A stretch of 64,000 nt of DNA from Bettongia penicillata ogilbyi (lineage: Eukaryota; Chordata; Mammalia; Diprotodontia; Potoroidae): the NCBI GenBank assembly GCA_023548195.1, contig JAJHZJ010000028.1, forward strand, positions 3,173,001 through 3,237,000. The letters run 5' to 3'. The notes below the pieces were generated by a model. The model was not told the DNA's origin and did not search any database. It was given only the letters and a program-made list of their open reading frames with translations. A program made the translations under genes and the position numbers. This document shows positions 46,501 to 58,500 of the stretch, in pieces (the stretch's first letter is position 1; each line of letters opens with the position of its first letter).

Positions 46501-49500
46501 GGGACTCTAATGAAGGAATACAGGAGGAAAGGGACTCAGAAGACCAATAAGGGCTTGCCCTTGATAAGAATGGGTCTTTTCTTTAGAAATTGGCATAAAG
46601 GAGCAGAGAATGGGCGATGATGTCAGAGAGATTAGAGATGTAGAAAAAGGAAAAAGAGGCAACTCAGGGTGAATGGTCAGTATTTTCTCAGTATAGTGTC
46701 AGCTAATGATGTGGAGAAGGTGATATGGAAGGCTTGAGAGAAGTGAAAGTTCAGAATGGTTGCTGAGGGGAGCACAATGGAGCTAGAATAAATTAAGGAG
46801 AAATGGGATCACCTTGCTGCAGTGAGGGGTGTAGTCCAGTTAAGATTAAATAACACAAATTGGTAGTGGACCAGGTCAGCTTGGTTGCTTGATTTCCTCT
46901 GATACCATTCAGCAACATGTTAATATTAGGGAAAAGAGTGGAAGTCAGGAATAATCCAGGGTTGGAGTTTAACAAGGCATGAGCCAGCGATAGGACAAGT
47001 GAACAAAGGATTGGAGAGTTCTTTGTAATATTATAGTTCTTTGTGATATAGAACTGGTTAAGAATAGGGTTGAAATCAGGAAAGGAGGAAAATGAAGTCA
47101 TAGATGGGTCATGGGCTAGGAGGGGTCCTGAGGAGTAGAGGAACTAGAAGAAGCATAGGTCTAGGAATGTGAGGCATAAGGAAATATGGAATTCTAGTTT
47201 ATTGTTAGATAAAGGAATTTCTCAATTCTTCCTTTTTGAAGTAGAACATTTTAGATCAGGGGTGTGACCATCAGTGTATATGGCTGAAATGGAGTAGAGG
47301 AAGTAGGTCATGGTGGAGTAAGATTGACGACTTAGTAAGTTAGGATTTTGAAGGGAACTTTGACATTAATGATGAAATTTACTAACGTGAGAATGGGAAT
47401 TGGTGTGGAGAAGAACACTGGGAGCCAGGTACTGACCCTGAGAAAGAAAGGGAATAACTTGTAGGCCAATAGATAACTGGATTGGTGTTGATATTGAGGG
47501 TGTCTCAAAAGTCTTTGAAGCTATTAAAGCTAAAAACTGCCCCAAGAGTTTGGGGGTACACCTTATATGTGGTGTGAAACTTAAAGGATTAGTTTCTGAG
47601 TCCTGGACAAACATGACATTCCAATATTTGACACCCTCCCCCCAAAATCCCCAATTAACAAGCATTAATTTTCTCTTGCTCTCATCTCATTCTTACACTA
47701 GAAGAAAAGAAAAACAAAATCCTTCCAACAAATGCATAGTCATGCAAAACAATTTCTTGCATTGGCTGTGTCCAAATGTACGTGTCTTTCTGCATCTTGA
47801 GTCTGTTACCTCTGTGTCAAGAAGTGGGTAGCGTGTGTCATGAAATTATATCAGGTACTTAAGAAGTTTTTTAAACTTTTAATGAAAAGTAGATTGTATT
47901 AGATGTTAAAATGTTATCAGACATTAAATCTTCATTTAAGGATGGTAAATTTGTGTGCTGTCTATTGGTAACTGAAATAGTTGAATGCTTTGCTAGAATA
48001 TAACATTTCAGTCTCAGGCAGGATTATAATTTTAAGTAAAGAGTCTGCTTTCTCATAATATCTTACACTCTTCACATGACATTCTACTACTGTCTATGCT
48101 TTGCACTGATTGTCTCTCATGATTGTAATGCGTTCCTTCCTTACTGCTTCCTATTAGAACCTACAGCTTCCTTCAGAGTTTAGCTTAAATGCCAGTTCCT
48201 ATATAAAGCTTTTCCTGATCTTTCCAGGTGCTGATTTCCTCCTACCCCAAATTATTTGTTATCTCTTTATATGTATGCATATCAGTCTCCCCTGATAGAA
48301 TATAAGCTCTGTAACAGTAGTAGGCATTTAATAAATGCTTGGTGATTGATTGATAGATCATATAGATCTCCTTTCGCTAGTACTCAAACAGTTTGTCTTC
48401 TTTCTTTACTTAAATCTCAACAGAAGGATATTTCTTATGCCACTGTTCAAGTCCATTTCATTTCATCTTCATCCTTCAGGTTTTTATATTGGGAAAGGGA
48501 GGAAGCCATCATTTATTAGTGCCTAATATGTACTAGACACCATGCTAGGCACTTTACAAATGTTATGTTATTTCTTTGGATTATTTTATATGTGGGAATC
48601 TGATAAGAGTGAGATACTTGCAAGAAGTCACTGTTCTGTTAGTGAAGGATGTGGTATCAGGCATGGACACCAGAACCTGGCTACCACATAAGTGACCACC
48701 AATAATAATAAGTATTTCTACTCTGTTTTATGGAATAAAGTGGACCAGAGATGAGCCTAAGTACCCTTTTATTGTCAAATAGTAACCTTAAATATGCATC
48801 ATTATACCCTAGAAGCAAGTTGTTATGTGAGTCACTTTGATATTTACTTCAGAAAAATAATGAACTTGTCTTTATGTTTCATGGTCACATATGATTGTTT
48901 TGTTTAGGATAACCTTTTTGAATGGCACTTCACTGTTAGGGGCCCCCCAGATTCTGATTTTGATGGAGGAGTTTACCATGGACGAATAGTACTGCCACCA
49001 GAGTATCCCATGAAACCACCAAGCATTATTCTATTAACAGTAAGTATACTTAGATTTTAAGAATTCATTTGTTCTGAGCAGTTAGAATTGAGTGATTAGA
49101 TTGTCTTAATAAGTAGTCCATATAATTTTTGTATTACATGGTAAGATGTTGAATTCTTTTAAAGCTTAACAAATATATTTTTTAAATTTAGGCAGATTCA
49201 AAGTTTAACAAAATTTATGCAAAGTATATATCATGTATTTTGGGGGATTTCATTTTGGTATGCTCTGATTTAATAGTTGAGAGCATGTCTGTAAGGTCAG
49301 TGTAGATTTTTTCATCATATAATATACTAGGGCCTCAGTTCCTCAGTTGAATTGTGTCCTTGGGTTCTGGGCCTTCTGACCATGGTCAGTGACCCCTGGG
49401 AGTCATAGTTTTGCCCAAGAAATTCCTTCAAAACTGAGGCATCTGGTAACATGCTAAGTACTTATTTGTGCCATATAAAAACATTTCCCTGATCTTCAAA

Positions 49501-52500
49501 TCTAGTTTGTTTACAAACAGTGAACCAGGTAGAGATGAGCCTGAAAGTCACAGGAACTGGCTTAACAACAACAACAGAATGGCAGAAAGACAAGTAGAAT
49601 GTTATAAATGGACAGAAGGTCAAGCCTGGGTTCAAGTCCTACTTGTGACACATAGAGCTTAGTGACTCCGGACAAGTTATGTAAGCTTCCCGTGAGGTAG
49701 GCAGCTCCCTAAGCCTGTTGAACAAGTTGTTGATCTGCGTTGGTGAAAGATCTTCAGTTTTGGAGATCATTACACCAATGAAATCACAGGCTCAGTTCCT
49801 CTCTCAAGTTGTAGAAAACTACTGAAAACCTTTATGATTTAAAAAAAAAAACCCAAAACTCTTCTCTCTATTTCTACTCTAAGCTCTCTCATTACCAGCT
49901 GGCGAGATATTCAGAGAGACCTTCAGAAAGGATTTTCTTGCCTCTCTTCTCTTTGCCCATCATTCCACTCAGAACACACCTTTTCCTTGTCTCTCTTATG
50001 TTCCCAGGTGTGTGAGGGCTTGTGGAGCCCTTTTCAAGGCTAGTTATCCACCTTTGGTGTCCACCTTTTATTGAACTCTTACCTGTAACTCCAAGAAGCT
50101 ATAGCATGTGCAGTGGTCACACCCTGGTAAAACTATCTAGATAGACAGTAACCAATAGACCTCAGACCAGTTGGTGAGTTGGGGGATAGGTGTCCCAACC
50201 ATGTGAAAACTTTTCTCCAGCATGGAGAATGGGCAGGTGAAAACAATTTGTTCCAATGTCTGTTGAAGGCAGTTGAAGCATGTACCGTGGAGCACTTGAC
50301 TTTGGTCGGGCATCAAAGAAGCCAAGGTCATCCACTGCATCACCAGTCATCTTGACTTTTGTCCTGCCACTGGACTTTGATGACTCAGGAAGAGGGAGTA
50401 AGGCCGACAACTTTGTGCAGTGCTGCCTCACTTAAATTCAGTTCACATGCAAATCATGGCATCACCTTTGATGTCAGAGGTCCTTTTCAAAAATGAAGGA
50501 TGAACAGCTATAGTATTCCCTACCTTTTTGCATACACTGCTTCCTAGAAGTAGCTTTTCCTGATCCCCCTAGCTGAGCCTTTTTTCTCTCTTAAAATCAT
50601 CACTTATATATTTACATTATCTTTATTACCATATAATATTATATTGCTCTTATCCTTTAGACTGAAAACTTTTTGAGAAGAGAGATCATGTCTTCAAAAA
50701 AAAATTTTTTTTTGGAGACCTTTTATTTTTCAAATAAATACATCCTTCTTCCTGTCTACCCAATGGGGGTGGTTTGGGGAGGGATATATTTGTTCCCTTG
50801 TAACAAAGATTAAGAAAGAAAAAGCGGGAGAAGTTCAGCAAAAGGGACAATTTCTTAATTTCTTTAAGAAATTAAAGTACAGTGCTCTGTATATGGAAAA
50901 TGAATGTTACCTCACAACAGGCAAACTGGTTGACTTGCTCCCACTCCCTGACTCAACATTCTGGCCCGTGTCTATGCTTGTATGTTCCATAAGTTTGGAA
51001 TGACCTTCTCTCCTGTCAAATTTAAATCAAATGCCTAGTCCTCCCAAATAGCCTTCACCAACATCACCCTTCTAATTGGAAACAGCCTCTCTCTCCCAGA
51101 CTTATATCACCTTTGCTTGCATTTTCCTTGTTCATTTATACATTGTTCTGTATTATAGTCACCTTTATATGTGCTAGATCTCCCTGCTAGGCTATATGTA
51201 AACTCTTGAGTGCAGGGACTCTATCTTTGTATCATAGAATGCTCTGTATGTTCCAGGCATTTAATAAACATTTATTGGATGAAATTGTTATATAGTACTC
51301 ATTATTAGGTTTAAAATCTCTAACTGCAAGGGTTCCCAAGAGTCTTAGTGCTGTTAAAGTATTAAAACTTAAAAGTGCACTAAGATTTTTGGGACAGTCT
51401 ATATAAATCCTTAATTTAACAGGTTGTATTTGTTTACCTAGCTTTATTTGTAAGTCAGTTGTTTAGAACTTTGAATGCACTGGAGCAGGAAGGCTGAGAA
51501 ACTTAGGTACTCCAAGGGTCAGTTTTCTTTTCAAAGTTTTATTGATTCTTTTTTGTTTTTATACCAACTATTTCCTAAAATATACCCATTCCCTGTGAAT
51601 CTGCCCTTTTAACAAAGGAAAAAGAAATAAGTGAAACCAGAGGCAGTCCTTTTCCTTGCCTTCTACACATTCCCTTGATCCTCTTCCCTCCTGTCTTCTC
51701 TAGATTGCCCCTACCATCATCCTCAAGCTTTTTAATTTTCAGTGTCTGTCTACTGGTTCCTTCCCTGTTGCTTAACAACATGACCAGGTCTTCTTCATCC
51801 TTAAAAAAACCCTCACTTGATACCATTATTTCTGATCATTATTGTCATATATTTCTTCTCTTTCTGGCTAAATGTTTTGAAAAAAACATTTGCACTCAAT
51901 CTTTCTACTTCCTCTTTTCTAAACCCTCTTCAGCCTGTCTTCTGAAACTATTCTCTCCAAAGTCAGTAGTATGCTCTTAATTTTCAAATCTCATGGCCTT
52001 TTCTCTGTCCTGATCTTTTCTGACATCTCTAACGCTTGACCCTGGCAGTCACCCTCTCAGAAATTCTTTCCCCTCTAGATTATTGTGAAACTATTTCCTG
52101 GTCTTGTTCCTGTCTGACCATTCCTCAGTCTCATCTGCTGAATCTTCATCTAGAAGGTACGCAGTCAATCTTTAGTATCTAGGCCTTTTTTTTTTTTTTC
52201 CTTCTATACTAATCCTGCTTAGTGATCTCCTTAGCTCCCTTGGGTTCAGTTATATCTCTGTAGATGATTCCCACATCTATGTATCTAGCCCTAATCTCTC
52301 TCCTGAGAGGTATGATCCTCATGTTACACATTGTCTTTTGGATATCTCAAATTGGATACTCAAATGTCCAAAACATAACTCATTATTTTTCCCTCAAGCC
52401 CTTTGCTCTTCCCAATTTTTCTGTTATAATTGAGGCACTGCCATCTTCCTAGGTTTGAAACCTAGGTGTTATCCTAAACTCCTTATTCTCACTCTAAATT

Positions 52501-55500
52501 ATCAAATCTGTTGTTATATCTTGACATTTCCATGTCTCTGACTGTCCACTTACCTAGTGACCACCGTAATAGACAGGCCCTTAACACGGCTTACCTGGAT
52601 TATAGCTGTAGTCTTCTGATTGGCTTCAGGTCCCTGTTTCAAGTCTCTCCCACTCCAATTCATCCTCTTCTCAGCTGTCAAAGTAGTTTTCCTGAAGCAC
52701 AGGTCTGACCATGTCATCTCTCTACTTGACCTCCAGGATGAAATATAGAATCTTGAACCTCAACCTTTCCTTTCTTACACTTTGTTTCACACCTTCTGTG
52801 ATACAGCTGCACTAATCTGTTTATTCTTCTATGATCTATTTGCTATTCCTAATATACACTACTGTCTCCTAGACTCTGCCTTTGCATTGATTCTTCTCCA
52901 CCTCCTAAAAACAGCCTGCACCAGGCTCTCTGCTTATCTCTTCCTCCCTGCTTCTGTGGCTTCCTTCAGGCCTCAAATCTTCCCTTCTGCAAGAGGCCTT
53001 TGATGGTCTTGCTACTGGTACCTTCCCTCTCAAATTACCTTCTCTTAAACTGTATATATCTTGTATGGACATAGTTATTTGCATGTTGTCTCTCCCATTA
53101 GAACATGAGCTCCTGGAGGGTAGGCACTAATGTTTCTGCCTTTCATTGTATTCTCTGTGCTTAGCACAGTGCTTAAGTGTTTGTTGCCTGCTATCCACCT
53201 AGGCTGAAAAGTCAGCACCATATGCACCTGGTAGAGTTTAATTTCTTATTCTCTCCATATATTTTGTTTTAGTCATTGTATATTTATTTTTATGATTCTA
53301 AAAATTCTTTTTTTTAAACTTATTTATGTAACTTTTTACATTCATTTTCACAAAATTTTGGGTTCCAAATTTTCTCCCCATTTATCCCCCCCCCCCCAAT
53401 ACACCAAGCATTCTAATTTTCCCTATCTCCAATCTGCCCTCTCTTCTGTCATCCCTGCCTTCTCTTGTCCCCATCTTCTCTTTTGTCCTGTAGGGCCAGA
53501 TGACTTTCTATTCCCCATTAACTGTATTTCTTATTTCCTAGTAGCAAGAACAATACTCAACAGTTGTTCCTAAAACTTTGAGTTCCAAATTCTCCCCATC
53601 CCTCCATCCCCACCCATTCCCTTTGGGAAGGCAGGCAATTCAATATAGGCCATATCTGTGTAGTTTTGCAAATGACTTTGATAACAGTCCTGTTGTGTAA
53701 GACCAACTGTATTTCCCTCCATCCTATTCTGCCCCCCATTGTTTCTATTCTGTCTTTTGATCCTGTCCCTCCCCAAGAGTGTTGACCTCAAATTGCTCCC
53801 TTCTTCCATTGCCCTCCCTTCCATCATCCCTCCCTCCCTGCTTATCTCCTTCTTCCCCATTTTTCTGTACTTTAAGATAGGTTTTCATACCAAAATGAGT
53901 GTGCATTTTATTCCTTCCTTTAGTCGAATGTGATGAGGGTAAACTTCATGTTTTTTTCTCAGCTCTCCTCTTTTTCCCTCCACTAAAAAGTCTCCTGCTT
54001 GCCTCTTGAATGAGAGATATTTTACCCCATTCCATTTCACCCTCTCTCCTCCCACTACATTTCTCTCTCACCGTTTACCTTAATTTCTTTTAAGATATGG
54101 TCCCATCCTATTCATTTCACTCTGTGCTCTCTGTCTCTGTATGTGCGTGCATGTGCGTACATGTGTACGTGTGTGTGTGTGGTCCCACCAACTATACCCA
54201 GATACTGAAAAATTTTAAGAGTTACAAATATTGTCTTTCCATGTAGGAATGTAAACAGTTCACTTCTGGTAAGTCCCTTATGACTTCTCTTTGCTGTTTA
54301 CTTTTTCATGCTTCTTCTCATTCTTGTGTTTGAAGGTCAAATTTTCTTTTCAGCTCTGGTCTTTTCATCAAGAATGCTTGAAAGTCCTCGATTTCATTGA
54401 AACACCATATTTTCCCCTGAAGTATTATACTCAGTTTTGCTGGGTAGGTGATTCTTGGTTTGAGTCCTAGTTCTTTGACTTCTGGAATATCCTATTCCAC
54501 ACCCTTCTATCCCTTAATGTAGAAGCTGCTAGATCTTGTGTTATCCTGATTTTATTTCCACAATACTGGAATTGTTTCTTTCTAGCTGCTTGCAATATTT
54601 TCTCCTTGACCTGGGAATTCTGGAATTTGGCCACAATGTTCCTAGGAGTTTCTCTTTTTGGATCTCTTCCAGGCAGTGATCGAATGGATTTCTTCAATAC
54701 TTATTTTGCCCTCTGGTTTTAGAATCTCAGGGCAGTTTTCCTTGATAATTTCATGAAAGATGTTGTCTAGGCTCTTTTTTTGATCATGGCTTTCAGGTAG
54801 TCCCATAATTTTTAAATTGTCTCTCCTGGATCTATTTTCCAGGTCAGTTGTTTTTCCAATGAGATATTTCACATTCTCTTCCATTTTTTCATTCTTTTGG
54901 TTTTGTTTTATGATTTCGTGGTCTCTCAGAAAGTCATTAGACTCCATCTGTTCCATTCTAATCTTGAGAGAACGATTTTCTTCAGTGAGCTTTTGAACCT
55001 CTTTTTCCATTTGGCTAATTTTGCTTTTGAAAGCATTCTTCTCCTCATTGGCTTTTTGAACCTCTTTTGCCAATTGAGTGAGCCTATTTTTCAAGGTGTT
55101 ATTTTCTTAAGCATTTTTTTGGGTCTCCTTTTGCAAGGTATTGACCTGTTTTTCAGGCTTTTCTTGCATCTCTCTCATTTCTCTTCCCAGTTTTTCCTCC
55201 ACCTGTCTAACTTGATTTTCAAAATCCTTTTTGAGCTCTTCCATGGCCTGAGCCCACCGGACATGCCCCTGGGATGTCTGGGATACAGAGACCCCGACCT
55301 CCACGTCTTTCTCCAATGGCAGGCATTGTACTTCGTCATCAGAAATGAAGGGGGGAAGGAACATCTCTTCCCCAATAAAGTAACTCTCTATGGTCTTATT
55401 CTGCTTCCTTTTTCTGGGCATTTTCCCAGCCAGTTACCTGACTTCTGAGATTCCTCTCCACCCCTGCCTAGATCTGCCCAGCTAGTGCTTGGGGTCTGAG

Positions 55501-58500
55501 ATTCAAATGCTGCTTCCCAGTCTCAGGGCTATCCGTGGTGGGAGCGGCTGCTATTCAATGTGAGCTTAACTTCTGGTGCTTGGGTTGGGGCAGGGCTGCC
55601 TCCCAGGCTCAGTTCCCTCAGGGGCTTTATGCAGAGACCTGAACTTCTGCCTGCTGCTCTGGGAGTCCCAGGCCGCCACTGCTGCCTCTGCCGCTGCCTC
55701 CTGAGGGGGCCCTAGCCATGGAGACACCCCGCTCCCCTCTCGGCCAGCCCAGAAGTCTCTCTCACTGACCTGTAGTGTCTGTGGGCGGAGGGACCTTCCC
55801 GGCCGCCAGAGGTTCCGTCCCTGAAGCCTGCTCGGATCCGCTCCTCTGGGGCCCCGGCCAGGGCAGCGCTGGGATGGGCTCTGCTTTCCTGGGCATGACA
55901 GACCCCTGGGGACGACTCTCCAGGGCTGTCTGGAACGGAAATCTCTTCCACTGTGTTTCTGTGCGCCTTGCAGTGATCCAGTATTTGTGGGGAGTTCTTC
56001 TTGCAGGAAATTTATGGGCTGTGGATTTGGAGCTAGCATACGTGAGTCTTTCTACTCCGCCATCTTGTCTCCTCCCCTTCGATTCTAAAAATTCTTGATG
56101 AAGCTGATTCTTGATGAAATTCCTCATAGGTAACAAGCAGATTTCCTCAAGTTAGTCAGCCATGGACCATATCTTTGCCATTTCCCTATTAACTGAAGGA
56201 TGTAGAGAATATAAGGTCCTATTGTGCTTTTTGTTATTTAATTAAAAATTTTTATTTGGTAGAACAAAACACTGCCTTAGAGGCTCTTTTTCAACGGAGT
56301 ATTTCCTGTCCATGTGTTAATCATTTTAAATTCCTTGAAAAATAGAAAAACAGAAATAACACTTTCCCAACAACCCTGTGATAATAAACATCAAGGAAAC
56401 ATAAAGTGGAGAGATAAGGTTGATAGAGGAAATCTAGATCATAATTGAAGTCAAAGAGAGATTCTCTGTGAATGATCTTTCAGTTGCTCATTTGACAACT
56501 TATTTACGTATCATACCCCATAATCTTGTAAGGCTTTCTTGGAAGAGTTTTATAATCATTTGAAGTAGTTAGACCTGTCCATTTATATAGGAAAAACCAA
56601 GTGAATAAAAGTCCATTATCCAGGATTTCAGTGAACACACTATAAAGCATATTCATCAGTACTTTTTTCTAGGAAAATTAATACAGATGGATAAATAAAT
56701 TCTTCCCAGAGTTAAACAGGAGAGAAAAGTGGATTGCATTGCCTTTTGGAAATTGAAAATCGCAAAGTTAACCATGAAAGCAAAAGCCCATTTTTAATAC
56801 TAATGTTCTTCTGGTACTGCTATATGGTGTCAAGACATAGAATATAACTGCCTCCAAAAATCAAGAGTAAATATCACACAGAGGGCAGTGAAATAGTGTA
56901 GGTGTGAGAAAACTACAACATATAATCGGTGATGAACGCCAAAGAAGATCAGGAATTGTATGATAGGAGAGAAGATGGCCTGGTCATATGGTAATAATGA
57001 GTAATGACAGATGGTACGAGTATTCCACAAGGCCCCTTTAAATTGTTAAGAGAAAGCAAGGAAGACCCTTAGCATATTAGGTGGACTCCTCCATCATGGG
57101 AGAGCACGGACAAGGGTTACAGGATAGGCTGGCACGGATGAGCTGAGAATCAGCATTGTTGGAGGGTACTTCCTAATCAGTGAAACCCCCAGACGTTTTC
57201 AGTATTTGAGTGGTGAAATTTGTGAATGCTTTTTCTCTCAGAAAGGTGGCTGTTTTCCCATCTCAGCCTGCAAAAGTTGTTTTACCTATAATGAAGCTGA
57301 ACTGTGATATTGACTGTGACCCTGAGTACTAGTCACTCGAGGCAGTCTGAGGAGCTCTGAACTCCTGAGCCCCTCCTCTTAAATGTATTAATATGGGTGG
57401 GACAGAGGGTATGGAGAAGAAAGAGAAAGGCAGTTTGAATATTCAGGGCTGGGCAACTCCTTCAGCAACAGTGATGGCAGCAGCTAGTCATATATTGTGA
57501 ATTAAATGTAAGATGGGAACTGTTTGAATTGTTACAAGTTTCAGTGAAAATATTTACAAATTTATGCAAAATCAAGAATCACATTAACTACTTAAAGGAA
57601 ATATATATATATGTATATATTAAGTATATATATGTACTTAAAAGAAGAGTTCTAAACATTTCTACTAAAGGTGACAATTGTAACATGAAAAAGGTACTTC
57701 TTAATTATTCCCTTCTTCACCAGTTCTCACAGTTCTTATATTTCCATTTTTAAATATGATGAGACCTCTGAGGCACTGAGCTAGAACTGAGACCAGATTT
57801 ATAAAGGCTTTTTAATTAGTTGCTGGACTCTTGTCAACATGCCCTTGTGCTTCTCCTCCATACTGCCTCCTCTGCTGCTTCTTGCCAAAATCTGAACAGT
57901 AATTATGCCTCAGAGTTCTGTCTCAAGCTTCTGTTCTTTATATAATTATTTCCTCAACTCATCTTCCAGTGCAACTTCAACTAGCATCTTTTCATGGATG
58001 ACTGGTGTAAATAGAAGGGTTAAAGATTAAAGGAAACCTGCTCTTAACTCTGCCTCTGACTGGTTGTGTTAATGTGGACAACTTGCTTACCTGCTCTGGG
58101 CCCTCAGTATCTCCTTATCCTTAAAACATAGGGGGAAGTTTGGACTTAATGATAGAAAGTTGCTTCTGTTTCTGTAGTTCTTTGACCCCCAAATCTACAT
58201 TTCAAGCTTAGCACAAAACAGGAACTATATTGTTTATTTGTTCCCTAGCTAGAGCTTAATGTGGTGATAGATGCAGAGTTAAGAGTTGAATAAATATTTA
58301 TCAGTTCATTGTATTTTTGTGAGTCCAATTAAAATATTTTAAAAATTGTTGAAAGCATCTTCTAAAACTAAGAGTCTTAAATATTACTTAAAACATATTT
58401 GTGATAAATATAAATTATTTTATCCTTAAGGCTAATGGAAGGTTTGAAGTAGGCAAAAAAATTTGTTTGAGCATCTCAGGACATCATCCTGAAACTTGGC

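Larger units (their letters stand above)
53310..56080 (-). mobile_element. Full-length HAL1-like retrotransposon (ORF1 only), with 16-bp target-site duplication
   Basis: Reading the minus strand, the element begins at about 56080 with a GGAGGAGACAAGATGGCGGA leader and has a roughly 650-bp GC-rich 5' UTR. ORF1 runs 55421 to 54467. About 1.16 kb of purine-rich 3' UTR and a short A-run follow. GATTCTAAAAATTCTT occurs exactly on both sides (53294-53309 and 56081-56096). No reverse-transcriptase frame is present between the ORF1 stop and the 3' end. This is the half-L1 (HAL1) layout, which depends on L1 machinery supplied in trans. It sits in UBE2J1 intron 3, antisense to the gene. Confidence 0.85.

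Noticed and set aside
54897..55448. 183-codon + strand open frame
   Set aside because: It is the antisense shadow of the HAL1 ORF1 coiled coil; a matching shadow occurs at 18984-19436.
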